DNA from: Calothrix sp. HK-06
Lineage (GTDB): Bacteria > Cyanobacteriota > Cyanobacteriia > Cyanobacteriales > Nostocaceae
NCBI RefSeq assembly: GCF_001904745.1
Contig: NZ_MRCD01000037.1
Location: forward strand, 1 to 64,000
Reading direction: 5' to 3'
Length of the DNA stretch: 64,000 nucleotides
Shown here piece by piece: positions 9,577-19,131 of the stretch. The notes beneath the pieces are model-generated. The model was not told the DNA's origin. It did no database searches and worked only from the letters and a program-made list of their open reading frames with translations. Position numbers and translations under genes: made by a program. Every line of letters starts with the position of its first letter. The stretch's first letter is position 1.

Positions 9577-11838
9577 TTATTTGGGTTTTTCGGTCTTTTG
9601 TTGTGTTTCTGCGGCAGGTTTTTGTGTAGCTGCTTGGTCTTGTGAACCTTCGTGGGGTAATTTGGGATGTTCGGCTGAGTATTTCGCGACAATTTGCGAA
9701 ATTTCTGGATTGTACAAACGCAGATAGTTCCAGTAGTTACCAAAGACTTGACGAACGTAGTTTTTGGTTTCGTCGAAGGGTATGTTTTCGACGAAGTTAT
9801 CGGAGTCGTCTTTTGGTAAGGTTGTTAACCATTTGGATACGTTACCTGGGCCTGCGTTGTAAGATGCTATTGCCAAAAGTGAGTTTTCTTTGTACTGGTC
9901 GTGGGTATGTCCTAAATACCATGTTCCCAGCATGATATTGTCTTCAGGTTTTTCAAGCTCAATGTTCTTGATATCCTGTTTAATTTGTGGTGCGATGAAT
10001 TTGGCTGTTGCTGGCATTACTTGCATTAAACCAGTGGCGCCTGCTGTTGATTTGGCTTTTTTCTCAAACCTGGACTCTTGACGCATTACTGCTGTCACGA
10101 GCAATGGGTTGACTTTGTGCTGCGCTGACCATTTTTCGATGATGTCGATATATGGGAAGGGATAGCGCGCTTGCCAATAGATAAGCTGTTTTTTTAGTAC
10201 TTGATATTGTGCTAAATCTTCAGGTGCATCACGGTCTTCGAGCGTCGAAACTGTGTCAATACCTTTAAGATTTTCACCTCTTGCAAGTTGCATTAAGCCT
10301 TCGGTAAACTGCTCGTTTATACTTGGCTGCATTTTGTTTTGGAATTCGCTGTTCCACTGTAACCAAGCATCCCGGTCTTGTCCAAGCAGGTATAATTCTT
10401 TAAATGTTTCTGAGCCTGCTGTAGGTACAGGACGCACTAGTTCGACAACTTGCGGGTTTAAATTCCTGAGATTGTTAAAGTTTCCGACGTTTAACCCTAA
10501 AAGCCCTGCTGAACGCCAAGCGTAATACGAGTATGGAAAATTACTTATTGTGTACTCATATGCTTGTTTGGCTTCGTTTTGTTTACCGATTTGTGATGCC
10601 CATTTTCCGACCCAGAAACTTGCTCGTGGCGCCAAAATGCTATCGGGGTTGTTGGTAGCAATTGGTTCTGCCCATTGCCAAGCGGCTTTGAAGTCTTTGG
10701 CTTTAGCTTTGTCGAGAGCGACTTTCCAACGGTATTCAGCAGCTTCTTCGGTATTGCCAAACTTGTCAATTAATAGCTTGCGTGCAGCTTCTGCACCTTT
10801 GCCATCGTTTTGTGATTTGAGAATTTCTATTTTTTTAACTAGCGCGGTGCCTGCTTTATCAGGGAATCTATTGACAACAGCGTCAAGATATAGGAGCGCA
10901 TCTTTTTTATTAGATGCCATTTCTGCCATGCGTATTAACGCGGTTCCGGTTTCGCGTGCAGTAGGAAATTCTTTCATTAATGCTTGATAAGTCGCAACAG
11001 CTAGTTCGCGCTGTCCACCAATTTGTAAACCGCGTCCTGCACGGTATAAATTGCGAGATGTACGAGGCGCCTTGCTGTAAGCGGTTGAAGCTTTACCAAA
11101 CTCATTATTTTCCCAAAATGCAGTTCCCAAAATTTCATACTCTTCGGGTTTGAGAGTTGGGTCATTGACAAGTTTGTTCAAAACTTCAGTAATACCCGGT
11201 TGGTCAAACGAGTATTTTGCCAATGCTAACTGCAATTGTGGTTGATTGGGATTTTCACCCAAGCGCTTCTTAATAATTTCCCAAGTTAGAGGATGTGATG
11301 GAAATTGAGCAATTGCTTGGTCTTGGTATTCTTTAGTACTAATTAAATAAAGCGCTTTGGCTGTGGCAGGGTGCGTTGGATAATCTTTGATTACCTTTTG
11401 CCGTAAATCTGACGCTTTGCCATCTTCTCCTAATATTTCGTATGCTTGTGCTTGTCTGAGAATGACATAAGGCGCCAGTTGTGAATAGTCATTTTCAAGC
11501 CCATCAAGATGCTTTAGGGCGCCTTTAGCATCCTTACTTTCAATCAAATCGCTGGCTAAAAGATAGCGTGCGCGGTTGCGGTCAGTTGAGGGAGAACCTT
11601 TGGCAATAGCCTCAAGTTTAGCCGTTCGGGAGAGCGAGGATTGTACAACCAGAGGTAGTACGGCTGATTTGGCTTTGGTTTCCTCTGTTAGGAGTTCAGG
11701 TTTGTCCCTACCAGATTTAAACAAATTACCAAAGTTTTTGCCAATCTCAGGGGCTGAAACGAAAGCTCCAGCTAGAAAGGCACACAACCCAGCACCCGCA
11801 ATCAGAGAAATTTGCTTTTTTTGTAGCTTCTTCAGCAT
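9577..11838 (-). CDS. TPR-containing lytic transglycosylase (SLT family)
   Basis: A periplasmic muramidase that would cleave the MurNAc-GlcNAc bond non-hydrolytically. A hydrophobic anchor or signal (ISLIAGAGLCAFLAGAF) lies near the N terminus. A long helical TPR-like solenoid follows (about residues 60-560), then a C-terminal SLT domain with the catalytic Glu in MRQESRF, then GATGLMQVMP and SYNAGPGN. The tail is rich in Gln, Thr and Lys. I prefer the ATG at 11838, which places the signal at the N terminus; an in-frame TTG at 11904 would add 22 residues. The architecture matches Slt70-like enzymes used in cell-wall turnover or septal channel formation; which applies here is unknown. Confidence 0.93.
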   Translation of the reverse strand: MLKKLQKKQISLIAGAGLCAFLAGAFVSAPEIGKNFGNLFKSGRDKPELLTEETKAKSAVLPLVVQSSLSRTAKLEAIAKGSPSTDRNRARYLLASDLIESKDAKGALKHLDGLENDYSQLAPYVILRQAQAYEILGEDGKASDLRQKVIKDYPTHPATAKALYLISTKEYQDQAIAQFPSHPLTWEIIKKRLGENPNQPQLQLALAKYSFDQPGITEVLNKLVNDPTLKPEEYEILGTAFWENNEFGKASTAYSKAPRTSRNLYRAGRGLQIGGQRELAVATYQALMKEFPTARETGTALIRMAEMASNKKDALLYLDAVVNRFPDKAGTALVKKIEILKSQNDGKGAEAARKLLIDKFGNTEEAAEYRWKVALDKAKAKDFKAAWQWAEPIATNNPDSILAPRASFWVGKWASQIGKQNEAKQAYEYTISNFPYSYYAWRSAGLLGLNVGNFNNLRNLNPQVVELVRPVPTAGSETFKELYLLGQDRDAWLQWNSEFQNKMQPSINEQFTEGLMQLARGENLKGIDTVSTLEDRDAPEDLAQYQVLKKQLIYWQARYPFPYIDIIEKWSAQHKVNPLLVTAVMRQESRFEKKAKSTAGATGLMQVMPATAKFIAPQIKQDIKNIELEKPEDNIMLGTWYLGHTHDQYKENSLLAIASYNAGPGNVSKWLTTLPKDDSDNFVENIPFDETKNYVRQVFGNYWNYLRLYNPEISQIVAKYSAEHPKLPHEGSQDQAATQKPAAETQQKTEKPK

Positions 11839-12117
11839 TTCGACCCGCTGAAAACGACGTTTATTGAATGCAACTTTAGCATCACTGGAGCCAAGGAGAA
11901 CCAAATTCTAAAATTTTAATTTTAATCTTAATTTTATAGTTGGCATTAATATCTCCATAAAGTAACATCCGAGTGACCTCTACACAGTTTACAATCTACT
12001 GTGCAATTTGGGGATCAATTGACAAATTATCTTTATTATTTTGTGTGAAGAGAGTATTTATATTCACCCAGTAGAGGAAGTATAAAATAGAGATATACAT
12101 TTATCACCTCAGCATCT

Positions 12118-12897
12118 ATGGGAACTCTTATAGGTACATTTTTTACTTTCTTAATAATCCTTTCTTTATCAGGAATCAAGCTTGATAGAGAATATCAACG
12201 CGGAGTTATTTTCCGTTTAGGTAGAACTAAGGGCGTTATGGGACCAGGGATGTATTGGATATTACCGTTTATCGATCAAAAAGCACAGGTTGATATCCGC
12301 ACAAAAACAGTAAATATTGAGCCGCAAGAAACAGTAACCGCAGATAGTGTTACGATTCGTGTCAATGCAGTTCTGTTCTACCGAATTCTCGACGCATCGA
12401 AAGCAATTAACAAAGTAGAGAATTATCAAGTTGCTGTATACCAAGCTGCACTTACAACTTTACGCAACGTGGTTGGGCAAAATATTTTGGATGACGTTTT
12501 ACAAAACCGCGACAAAATCAACGTCAAAGTTCAAGAAATCGTTGATGAAATCACGGAGCCTTGGGGTATAGTTATCGAGCGGGTGGAAATGAAAGACGTT
12601 GAAATTCCTACTTCGATGCAGCGTGCGATGGCGAAAGAAGCGGAAGCTATTCGTGAGAAACGTGCGCGAATAATTAAAGCTGACGCAGAACAAGAAGCTT
12701 CGATTAAATTAGCTGAAGCTTCAAAATTAATTTCTGAGAATCCTGCCGCGTTAGAGTTAAGACGTTTACAAATGTTAACAGAAGTCGGTGCCGAAAATAA
12801 TACAACGACTGTAGTCATGTTGCCTTCTGAGTTTTTGAATATGGCAAGGAAATTATCGGAGGCACCAGTGCAGGTTGAACACCAACAGGTAAAATAG
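12118..12897 (+). CDS. SPFH domain protein (stomatin-like slipin)
   Basis: A 259-residue protein with an N-terminal membrane segment (about 5-22) followed at once by the band 7/SPFH domain: KLDREYQRGVIFRLGR, GPGMYWILPFID, a TVNIEPQETVTADSV strand, and the conserved helix ending in QRAMAKEAEAIREKRARI. The C terminus is a short coiled coil. Slipins form oligomeric scaffolds at membranes and often work with an NfeD partner or FtsH-type protease. No NfeD gene is adjacent, so the partner is unknown. It is followed by a perfect palindrome at 12925. Confidence 0.94.
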   Translation: MGTLIGTFFTFLIILSLSGIKLDREYQRGVIFRLGRTKGVMGPGMYWILPFIDQKAQVDIRTKTVNIEPQETVTADSVTIRVNAVLFYRILDASKAINKVENYQVAVYQAALTTLRNVVGQNILDDVLQNRDKINVKVQEIVDEITEPWGIVIERVEMKDVEIPTSMQRAMAKEAEAIREKRARIIKADAEQEASIKLAEASKLISENPAALELRRLQMLTEVGAENNTTTVVMLPSEFLNMARKLSEAPVQVEHQQVK

Positions 12898-12924
12898 TTG
12901 TGTCGTGGTGTTTATCATAATTTC

Positions 12925-12950
12925 TAGAGACGTTACATGTAACGTCTCTA
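12925..12950. repeat. 26-bp perfect palindrome (GAGACGTTACATGTAACGTCTC type)
   Basis: A perfect inverted repeat centred on ACATGT with arms TAGAGACGTTA. It lies 28 bp after the SPFH stop and just before the stop of the convergent histidine kinase. Related copies lie at 49414 and 61349, each at the 3' end of a gene, so it may act as a bidirectional RNA end. Confidence 0.85.
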
Positions 12951-12966
12951 CGACGACAATTATAAA

Positions 12967-15225
12967 TTATAAATTTGTAGGGATTTCGATAAAAAATTTG
13001 GAACCTTTACCTGGAATAGAATCACACCACAGACGTCCACAATGTTTTTCTACAACAATTTGATAGCTGACAGATAAACCTAGACCTGTACCTTTGCCTA
13101 CAGCTTTAGTAGTAAAGAATGGGTCGAATAGCTTGCTTTTAATACTTTCGTCAATACCTTTAGCATTATCGATAATACATATAGAGATAATATTTTCTAT
13201 CATGTAAGTAGAAATTGTAATTGTAGGAATTATATCTCTATTTTCAGAAATAGTTTCTTCTAAAGCATCAATGGCATTGAAAAGTAAATTTTTAAATACT
13301 TGATTTAATTGCCCAGCGTAGCATTTAATTAATGGTAACTTAGCGTATTGTTTAATAACTTGAATCTCAGGACGATAAGTTTGTGCTTTTAGACGATATT
13401 CTAGTATCATTAATGTACTATCTATACCCTCATGAATATCTGCTTCTTTAAAATCTGCTTCGTCCAAACGAGAAAAATTACGTAATGAAAGAACTATTTG
13501 CTTTATTCGCTTGGCGCCTGTTTGCATCGAGTTAAAAGTTTTATTCAAATCTGACTGAATAAAATCTAACTCAATCTCATCAATGACTTCTTGTACCGTA
13601 TCTGGTGGATTGGGTAAAGCATCTTGATAAACTCGTATAAGTCTAAATAAATCTTGCGTGTAATTATTGACGTGAACTAAATTGCCATAGATAAAGCTAA
13701 CAGGATTATTTATTTCGTGAGCAACACCTGCTACCATTTGCCCTAATGCTGACATTTTTTCGGTTTGCACCAAATGAGCTTGAGCTTGTTTCAATTCATG
13801 AAGTGTGTTTTCTAATTGCTTGGTTCTTTCAAGCACGCGCGTTTCTAATTCGGCGTTTGTTTTTTCGAGTTCTTGATTGGTTGTTTCTAAAGCAGTAAAA
13901 GCAGAACGTAACTGTTGTGCCATGCGATTAAAAGAGAGAGAAAGAAGATTGATTTCATGAATTATGCTTTCTCTAATAATTTGATTTACTTTTCCAGTAG
14001 AAATTGCTTCTGTGGCTTGAGCTAACTGTAAAACAGGTCTAGTAATCCAGCTTGCTGTGCATATTCCTAATAATACAGTAATGCCTAATGCTGCCAAGCA
14101 CAATAAAATAGTTGTACGAGTATTGGCATTAATTTCTGCCATAAAGTCTGATTCAGGTATAGTTACAACCATTAGCCAATCTAACCCACGTTCGTCTTGC
14201 CACGGAGTAACCCGGACGAAATAGCGCTCTCCGTTATAAATAATATCAACTTCTTGAGTATTTTTAACAGCTTGAATGTTTTGAAAATCACCAAACCGTT
14301 TTTGTATTCCACTAGCAACCGCGCGAATAATAGGGTTAGGACTTTGGCGCGCGTTGTATCGTTCGGCTGTATCTTTAACCGAATATAATATTGGATGAGT
14401 TGTAGACGTACCTACCAAAAGACCATTTCGCTCCATAATAAAAACTTGGCCTTTGTGGCTCACGTTTAAATTATGTAAAAACTTACTAATGTCTGTTAGT
14501 AATAAATCAACACCAGTAGTGCCCAATAAATTGCCGTTTTTATCGTAAAAAGGCGCCCTAGCACTAACAGCAACATAATATTCTAGTGAGTTGTCAACGT
14601 TAGTATTATGCGCTTTTCCAGCTTGAGTAACCTCAATACTACTATTTTGAGCTACATATATTTGATTCCAAATTAGCTTACCCATGCTAACAGTTTGTTT
14701 GTACCAAGGTTCAGAAAGGGGGTCATAGTCATAACTTTGCAAGCGTTCACGACGATTACCTTGTGCATCTGTAGTGAAATCAGATGCTTTACCCGAACCT
14801 TTTAGATTTTCGTAGGTTAAAACATCTAAACCTTTTATCCAGCGTCCGGCGCCTAATTCTGTACCATCGTTTAAGGTATAACCAACATAGGTAATGTTTT
14901 TGAAAGCTTGAGCTTGTTGCCAAAAGTAGCGTTCATTCTTCGTTTGGTCATTAATATTCAAGTTTCCAGTTGTAATGGCATTGAGATTCATCTGAGCAAT
15001 TTGTAGTGGTAATGCCAGGTAGTTATCTAAATGTCCATCAAGTTGCTGACTAGTTTTGTCCATCAACTGGTTAGCCAGATTATTGACTGCTTTTTGACCT
15101 CGTACATATGAAAAATATCCCACCAGTCCGACAACTACAAAAACTTGTAAGACAAAGGGGATAACCAAAAGCAGACGTAGGGGTATTTTTTTAATCAATT
15201 TGGAATTTTTAGAAAATTTTTGCAC
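12967..15225 (-). CDS. Membrane sensor histidine kinase (Cache-HAMP-HisKA)
   Basis: Domains in order: a membrane helix near the N terminus, an extracytoplasmic double-Cache sensor region (about 60-370, with WYKQT, TTGVDLLL and VTPWQDERGLDW), a second membrane helix, a HAMP linker, a coiled coil, HisKA with the phosphoacceptor His in VAGVAHEINNP, and HATPase_c (NAIDAL, DNAKGI, GKGTGLGL). The GTG at 15225 is preferred because AGGAGT lies about 8 nt upstream; an in-frame GTG at 15297 would add 24 residues without a clear ribosome site. Cache domains usually bind small organic ligands. No response regulator is adjacent, so this is an orphan sensor. Its kinase end closely resembles that of the hybrid at 6112. 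Confidence 0.92.
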   Translation of the reverse strand: MQKFSKNSKLIKKIPLRLLLVIPFVLQVFVVVGLVGYFSYVRGQKAVNNLANQLMDKTSQQLDGHLDNYLALPLQIAQMNLNAITTGNLNINDQTKNERYFWQQAQAFKNITYVGYTLNDGTELGAGRWIKGLDVLTYENLKGSGKASDFTTDAQGNRRERLQSYDYDPLSEPWYKQTVSMGKLIWNQIYVAQNSSIEVTQAGKAHNTNVDNSLEYYVAVSARAPFYDKNGNLLGTTGVDLLLTDISKFLHNLNVSHKGQVFIMERNGLLVGTSTTHPILYSVKDTAERYNARQSPNPIIRAVASGIQKRFGDFQNIQAVKNTQEVDIIYNGERYFVRVTPWQDERGLDWLMVVTIPESDFMAEINANTRTTILLCLAALGITVLLGICTASWITRPVLQLAQATEAISTGKVNQIIRESIIHEINLLSLSFNRMAQQLRSAFTALETTNQELEKTNAELETRVLERTKQLENTLHELKQAQAHLVQTEKMSALGQMVAGVAHEINNPVSFIYGNLVHVNNYTQDLFRLIRVYQDALPNPPDTVQEVIDEIELDFIQSDLNKTFNSMQTGAKRIKQIVLSLRNFSRLDEADFKEADIHEGIDSTLMILEYRLKAQTYRPEIQVIKQYAKLPLIKCYAGQLNQVFKNLLFNAIDALEETISENRDIIPTITISTYMIENIISICIIDNAKGIDESIKSKLFDPFFTTKAVGKGTGLGLSVSYQIVVEKHCGRLWCDSIPGKGSKFFIEIPTNL

Positions 15226-15474
15226 TGTAATTACTCCTATACCCCGATTTAATTGGCTCGACCATAATGTCAGCGACGTTTGAAGTCTCAGATTCACATA
15301 CTTTTTACGTTTTTAGTTTTCCCAATAGTGGATGTATTACTAACATTGTTTATAAAAGTTTAATTTCTAGTTTTTACTCACTCTGGATAGTCACAAATAA
15401 ATTTAACTAGTAGTTTTGCGGTTATCAATTTTATGTATTGAAACTTAAGGTATAATTTTGGTATCCAACTGGAT

Positions 15475-16212
15475 ATGATGATACAAGAGCTAATGCCAAC
15501 GGTTCGCAGTAAAGGAATTGCGGTTTTGTTACTCGATGCAGAGAACCTTCAATTGTCGTTAGAGATGGAAGGATTTTTGCAACAGCAATCTTCATTTCAA
15601 ATTACTTGCAAAATTGCTTTTGCTAATTGGCGCACGCTGGGAAATGTAGACCAGTCGTTGTATGAACGAGGATATGACTTAATTCAAGTACCTGGTGCCA
15701 AAGATGCAGCTGATGGTAAAATGATTACCTTTGGGTGTCAGTTGCGCGAATTTTACCCTAAAGCCAAAACTGTTTTTGTTTGTTCTTCAGATGCAGTAAT
15801 GTTAAGTTTGTGTAATTGCTTGTTACAGCAAGAGTTGGAAGTATATAGAGTCGTAAAACAAGATAATCAAATTAAAGTTACAAAATATCCAAATGGTAGT
15901 ACATTGTCTTTTGGACAACAAGCGAAGAGTAATAAAGCAAATAATAAAACTTCTACTACTCAGAGCGATGACCGGAATCGTGCGATAATTGAGAAGCAAT
16001 TATTAAATATTATTCGCTCTGAAGGCGACGATAAAACCACAATTGATTTATCGAAGCTAGGGATGGAGTATAATCTTCGTCATAAAGAAGCCGTTACTAA
16101 AGCTTTAAAAAAGCTGAAGTTAGGTGGTAATTTTATGAAGTTTTTAACTAACTCCAAAGTTTTGAAATTGGAAAATATTAATAAGGTATATAAGGTTTCT
16201 ATTATAAATTAA
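15475..16212 (+). CDS. NYN domain protein with a C-terminal LOTUS-like region
   Basis: The first 140 residues read as an NYN (PIN-like) nuclease domain: VLLLDAENLQL carries the first acidic residue, then KDAADGKMI, and VFVCSSDAVMLSLC corresponds to the SGDGDF region of the paralogue at 3503. After a polar linker, residues 165-245 form a basic helical segment (IDLSKLGMEYN, then a helix and a KVLKLE strand) that resembles an OST-HTH/LOTUS RNA-binding fold. NYN plus LOTUS is known from RNA-metabolism proteins, so an RNA-directed role is likely but unproven. Two Met codons in tandem begin the frame at 15475. Confidence 0.8.
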   Translation: MMIQELMPTVRSKGIAVLLLDAENLQLSLEMEGFLQQQSSFQITCKIAFANWRTLGNVDQSLYERGYDLIQVPGAKDAADGKMITFGCQLREFYPKAKTVFVCSSDAVMLSLCNCLLQQELEVYRVVKQDNQIKVTKYPNGSTLSFGQQAKSNKANNKTSTTQSDDRNRAIIEKQLLNIIRSEGDDKTTIDLSKLGMEYNLRHKEAVTKALKKLKLGGNFMKFLTNSKVLKLENINKVYKVSIIN

Positions 16213-16304
16213 GTTTAATCCCCCCAACTCCCTTGATAAGGGGAGCTAAAAACACTCTTTTCTCCCCTTCCGCGCGCGGCGGCGTTAGGAGGGATTTTTT
16301 CAGT
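16213..16304. repeat. Short intergenic C-run/G-run repeat
   Basis: Between convergent genes, an AATCCCCCC-type block, a GATAAGGGGAG block and a final GGAGGGATTTTTT can pair imperfectly. This is the common cyanobacterial C-rich/G-rich intergenic repeat and, with its T-run, could terminate the plus-strand NYN gene. Confidence 0.45.
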
Positions 16305-17564
16305 TTATCTTTGGGCTAGTTTAGGAGTGCGTCCTAGTAAGCCAATCATTAGTTTTAAGGAGAGAACTTTAACTATAGGTATGTATTTCATTGCGAGTAA
16401 ACCCAGGCGCCTTACTAGAACTACAGGTAAAAAGTTATTGGAGAATACTCTGTCTAATATATCTGTGAAACCTAATATAGTTAAGTTTTCTATTTGGCGC
16501 CAGCGTTCGTATTGTTTCAAGACTTTAATATTGCCTATATCTTGACCTTTTGAATGTGCTTCTTGGATAACTTGTGCTAATGCTGCAACATCACGAATGC
16601 CTAAATTTAAACCTTGTCCTCCGACTGGGTGACAGTTGTGAGCAGCGTCACCAACTAATGCTAAACGCTTTTTAACGTATTTATCGCTTTGCATTAACTG
16701 TACTTGGAAAACAAAACGCTCTCCTAGCAACTCTAGTTTACCCATGTGGTCGCCGTAACGTGCTTGTAACTCGGCTAAAAATGCGGTGTCGTTCATAGCA
16801 CATAATGCTTTCGCTTCTTCGTGCGGCGCCGTCCAAACTATTCGGCAACGGTTTCCTGGTAATGGTAATATCGCAAAGGGTCCGCTTTTTTGAAATTTTT
16901 CGTATGCGGTTTGATTGTGCGATTTTTCTGGTTTGACAAATGCCACAATACATGACTGCCAATATTTCCAGCCACGGGTTGTAATTCCAGCAGCTTGACG
17001 AATACGTGAACGCGAACCATCTGCTGCTACTAATAATTTGCTACGAATCGTTTTGGTTTCGTCTGCGACTTTAATAGTTGTGACAGCAGCATCAGCTAGG
17101 TATTTTGTCTCTACTACTTCTGCTGGACAAAGTACTGTAACGTTGGAACAATCTTTTACAAATTCTTGTAATGGATATAGCAGTGCTTGGTGTTCTGCTA
17201 CATATCCCAAATCATCTTTATTTATATCACTAGTGCTAAATTCTACTACACCAGAATAATCTGCATCTGATAAACGTACCCGTCGATATGTCTCTATATT
17301 GGGCAAAATCTTTTTCCAAACCCCTATTCCTTCATAAATCAAAGCAGAGAGCATATGTACTGCATACGCTTGTCCTTTCATTACTGCTGCTGATTCTACA
17401 CGAGCTTCGATTAACAAAACATTTAACCCTGAGTGTTTAAGAGAGCTTGCTAGGGTTAAACCGACAATTCCACCACCGACGATTACTAAGTCGTAGTCAT
17501 AACCTTTAGGGTTCGTCGTAATTTGAGGTGTGTCAAGAGTTTGAGAAAGTTTTACTTGCGCCAT
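16305..17564 (-). CDS. FAD-dependent hydroxylase, UbiH/Coq6 family
   Basis: A 419-residue flavoprotein monooxygenase. The Rossmann FAD motif is VGGGIVGLTLASSL near the N terminus; LLVAADGSRSRIRQ is the DG motif that contacts NADPH and FAD; GDAAHNCHPVGGQGLNLGIRD is the second FAD motif. The family hydroxylates aromatic rings of ubiquinone precursors. In cyanobacteria, which make plastoquinone, tocopherol and phylloquinone, the substrate of this group is not settled. Tocopherol cyclase lies 5 kb away but not in the same operon. Start ATG at 17564 fits the family length. Confidence 0.93.
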   Translation of the reverse strand: MAQVKLSQTLDTPQITTNPKGYDYDLVIVGGGIVGLTLASSLKHSGLNVLLIEARVESAAVMKGQAYAVHMLSALIYEGIGVWKKILPNIETYRRVRLSDADYSGVVEFSTSDINKDDLGYVAEHQALLYPLQEFVKDCSNVTVLCPAEVVETKYLADAAVTTIKVADETKTIRSKLLVAADGSRSRIRQAAGITTRGWKYWQSCIVAFVKPEKSHNQTAYEKFQKSGPFAILPLPGNRCRIVWTAPHEEAKALCAMNDTAFLAELQARYGDHMGKLELLGERFVFQVQLMQSDKYVKKRLALVGDAAHNCHPVGGQGLNLGIRDVAALAQVIQEAHSKGQDIGNIKVLKQYERWRQIENLTILGFTDILDRVFSNNFLPVVLVRRLGLLAMKYIPIVKVLSLKLMIGLLGRTPKLAQR

Positions 17565-17841
17565 TGTTAAGACAAATTACAACTTTTATTTTTATTGTGA
17601 CGCACAAGAGCCTTTGAGGGCAAGGGGAGAGTTGGAAAGTGCTGAGTGAGTCTTGCTGAGAAGAAATGTTTATAAGAAAAGAATAAATATTAAAATAAAC
17701 TTATATATTCTGTATTTATACGTAAAAAATTGTATTTATTAAGTAGTGATAAACAAGTATGTTTACCAGAGGGGGATGCTAGCACGCGACTACTGCCGGG
17801 TAAGTCTACCAGTAAAATTACCTGGTTTCAGGAGAAAATCA

Positions 17842-18570
17842 ATGACTCGGCTAACTATTCCGCATAAATTCTTCCCTGTTTGTATTGGAGTGTTATTTGC
17901 TGCATTAGGATTTTTACAAACTGGAAGGGCAAGTGCCACTCAAAGTATATTCGCCCAAAAACTGACTACGCAGCCAAAAGTGTTGTTTGATAATGGGGCG
18001 CCTAGTTTAACTGCTGGAAGAGAGGCTACTTTATGGATACAAGCTGAAGATTTTGCAGTTAACCAAGATAGCTTGTTAGATAATATTGAGTTTTGGACTG
18101 TTGAGGCGCCTGAATCTAAATGGGATGGTACGTTAAAGTATTATCTATTTGAAGATATTGATGGTACACCTGATACACAACCTTTTGTTTCAGGTATTGG
18201 GGCTAATGTACTAAAGCAAGCTACAAATCGTTCGCTGTTTAATTATTATGACGAGTATAGCTACTCGTTTGATTTAGAAAAGCCGGTGAAGATAGCTGCG
18301 AATACCACCTATTGGTTGGGTTTACACCTTTCTAATAACTTTGACCGCGATGATATTTACTGGGAAACTACAGATAAAGGTTTTGGCACTAATGGTATGA
18401 GTGCCTACTTAGGAAACTTAGAGAACTGGTCGAGAAGCAGCGCACCAGTCGAACGCGCGTTTGTATTAAATTCTAAATCTAGTACTAATAACCGTGAAGT
18501 TCCTGAACCGTCTGTTATTTTAGGTACGCTCCTTGTTGTGGGCGCCACATTAAGAAGTAAAAAGTGCTGA
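17842..18570 (+). CDS. PEP-CTERM sorting domain protein
   Basis: A secreted protein of about 242 residues. A signal peptide (FFPVCIGVLFAALGFLQTG, then ASA) is followed by a mature domain rich in Asp, Asn and aromatic residues. The C terminus has the PEP-CTERM signal: VPEPS, a hydrophobic helix, and a short basic end RSKKC. Such proteins are cleaved and anchored by an exosortase; none is encoded in the window. The ATG at 17842 is chosen because AGGAGA lies 7 nt upstream and it places the signal peptide first; an in-frame GTG at 17746 would add 32 residues. The final codons and stop lie inside a palindromic repeat (18556-18635). Confidence 0.88.
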   Translation: MTRLTIPHKFFPVCIGVLFAALGFLQTGRASATQSIFAQKLTTQPKVLFDNGAPSLTAGREATLWIQAEDFAVNQDSLLDNIEFWTVEAPESKWDGTLKYYLFEDIDGTPDTQPFVSGIGANVLKQATNRSLFNYYDEYSYSFDLEKPVKIAANTTYWLGLHLSNNFDRDDIYWETTDKGFGTNGMSAYLGNLENWSRSSAPVERAFVLNSKSSTNNREVPEPSVILGTLLVVGATLRSKKC

Positions 18571-18635
18571 GTTTTGAGTGCTGAGTATAAACTGTTCTAC
18601 TTTACTCAGCACTCAGCACTTTTTACTCAGCACTA
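18556..18635. repeat. Palindrome built from GTGCTGAGT units
   Basis: Two GTGCTGAGT units on the left (from about 18563) face ACTCAGCAC units on the right (18603-18635), giving a long hairpin ending in TTTTTA. The left arm includes the last codons and the TGA of the PEP-CTERM gene. Similar units (GTGCTGAGT, TTGCTGAG) appear near 17639-17660. It could terminate transcription. Confidence 0.8.
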
Positions 18636-19131
18636 AAACAAAGTTAACCGCTGTGCTACGACCGAATTTCATCAGTAGCTTACAGCGGTTTACTATATGT
18701 GGAATGAATTTGTAGTAGTTAAAAATTAGCAGGATAATTACTTTACTAGTGTGGACAAATACATCGCAATTTGTTTTCTATAATGCTGTACACCCTTTTT
18801 TTACAGCTAGGCAGGCATTTTTGGCTGTGCGTTCAATAACCTCCAAAAATAATGAAACGAAACTTAAGGCGAAAACACATTTATAGTATAGAAGGATGCG
18901 ACTATAGAACAGTGATTGCGGCGATATTAAAGCAAGGTGGCACTGGCTTTAACATCAATATCAAGACTGATTGAAACTTGAACTTCTCTGTGCCATGTTT
19001 TTAAGTTAGCACTTCTTTCTGAGGAAATCTCACATATTTACCATTTGTGATGGCTGTTTACTTTCTGCAAAGTTTTGCCAACTAGCTTTATATATATGAT
19101 AGTGATTGCTTATATATTACATAAAGTTTTG
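18636..19131. other. Intergenic stretch with a two-part hairpin
   Basis: About 500 bp with no supported gene. At 18646-18690, AACCGCTGT pairs with ACAGCGGTT (9 bp) and the inner GCTAC pairs with GTAGC (5 bp). This could be a structured RNA or a 3' end for the neighbouring genes. No promoter or riboswitch motif is recognised. Confidence 0.45.

Noticed and set aside
17740-17841. Known riboswitch (c-di-GMP, cobalamin or glutamine) before the PEP-CTERM gene
   Set aside because: None of the consensus core sequences of these classes could be matched; only generic stems are visible.
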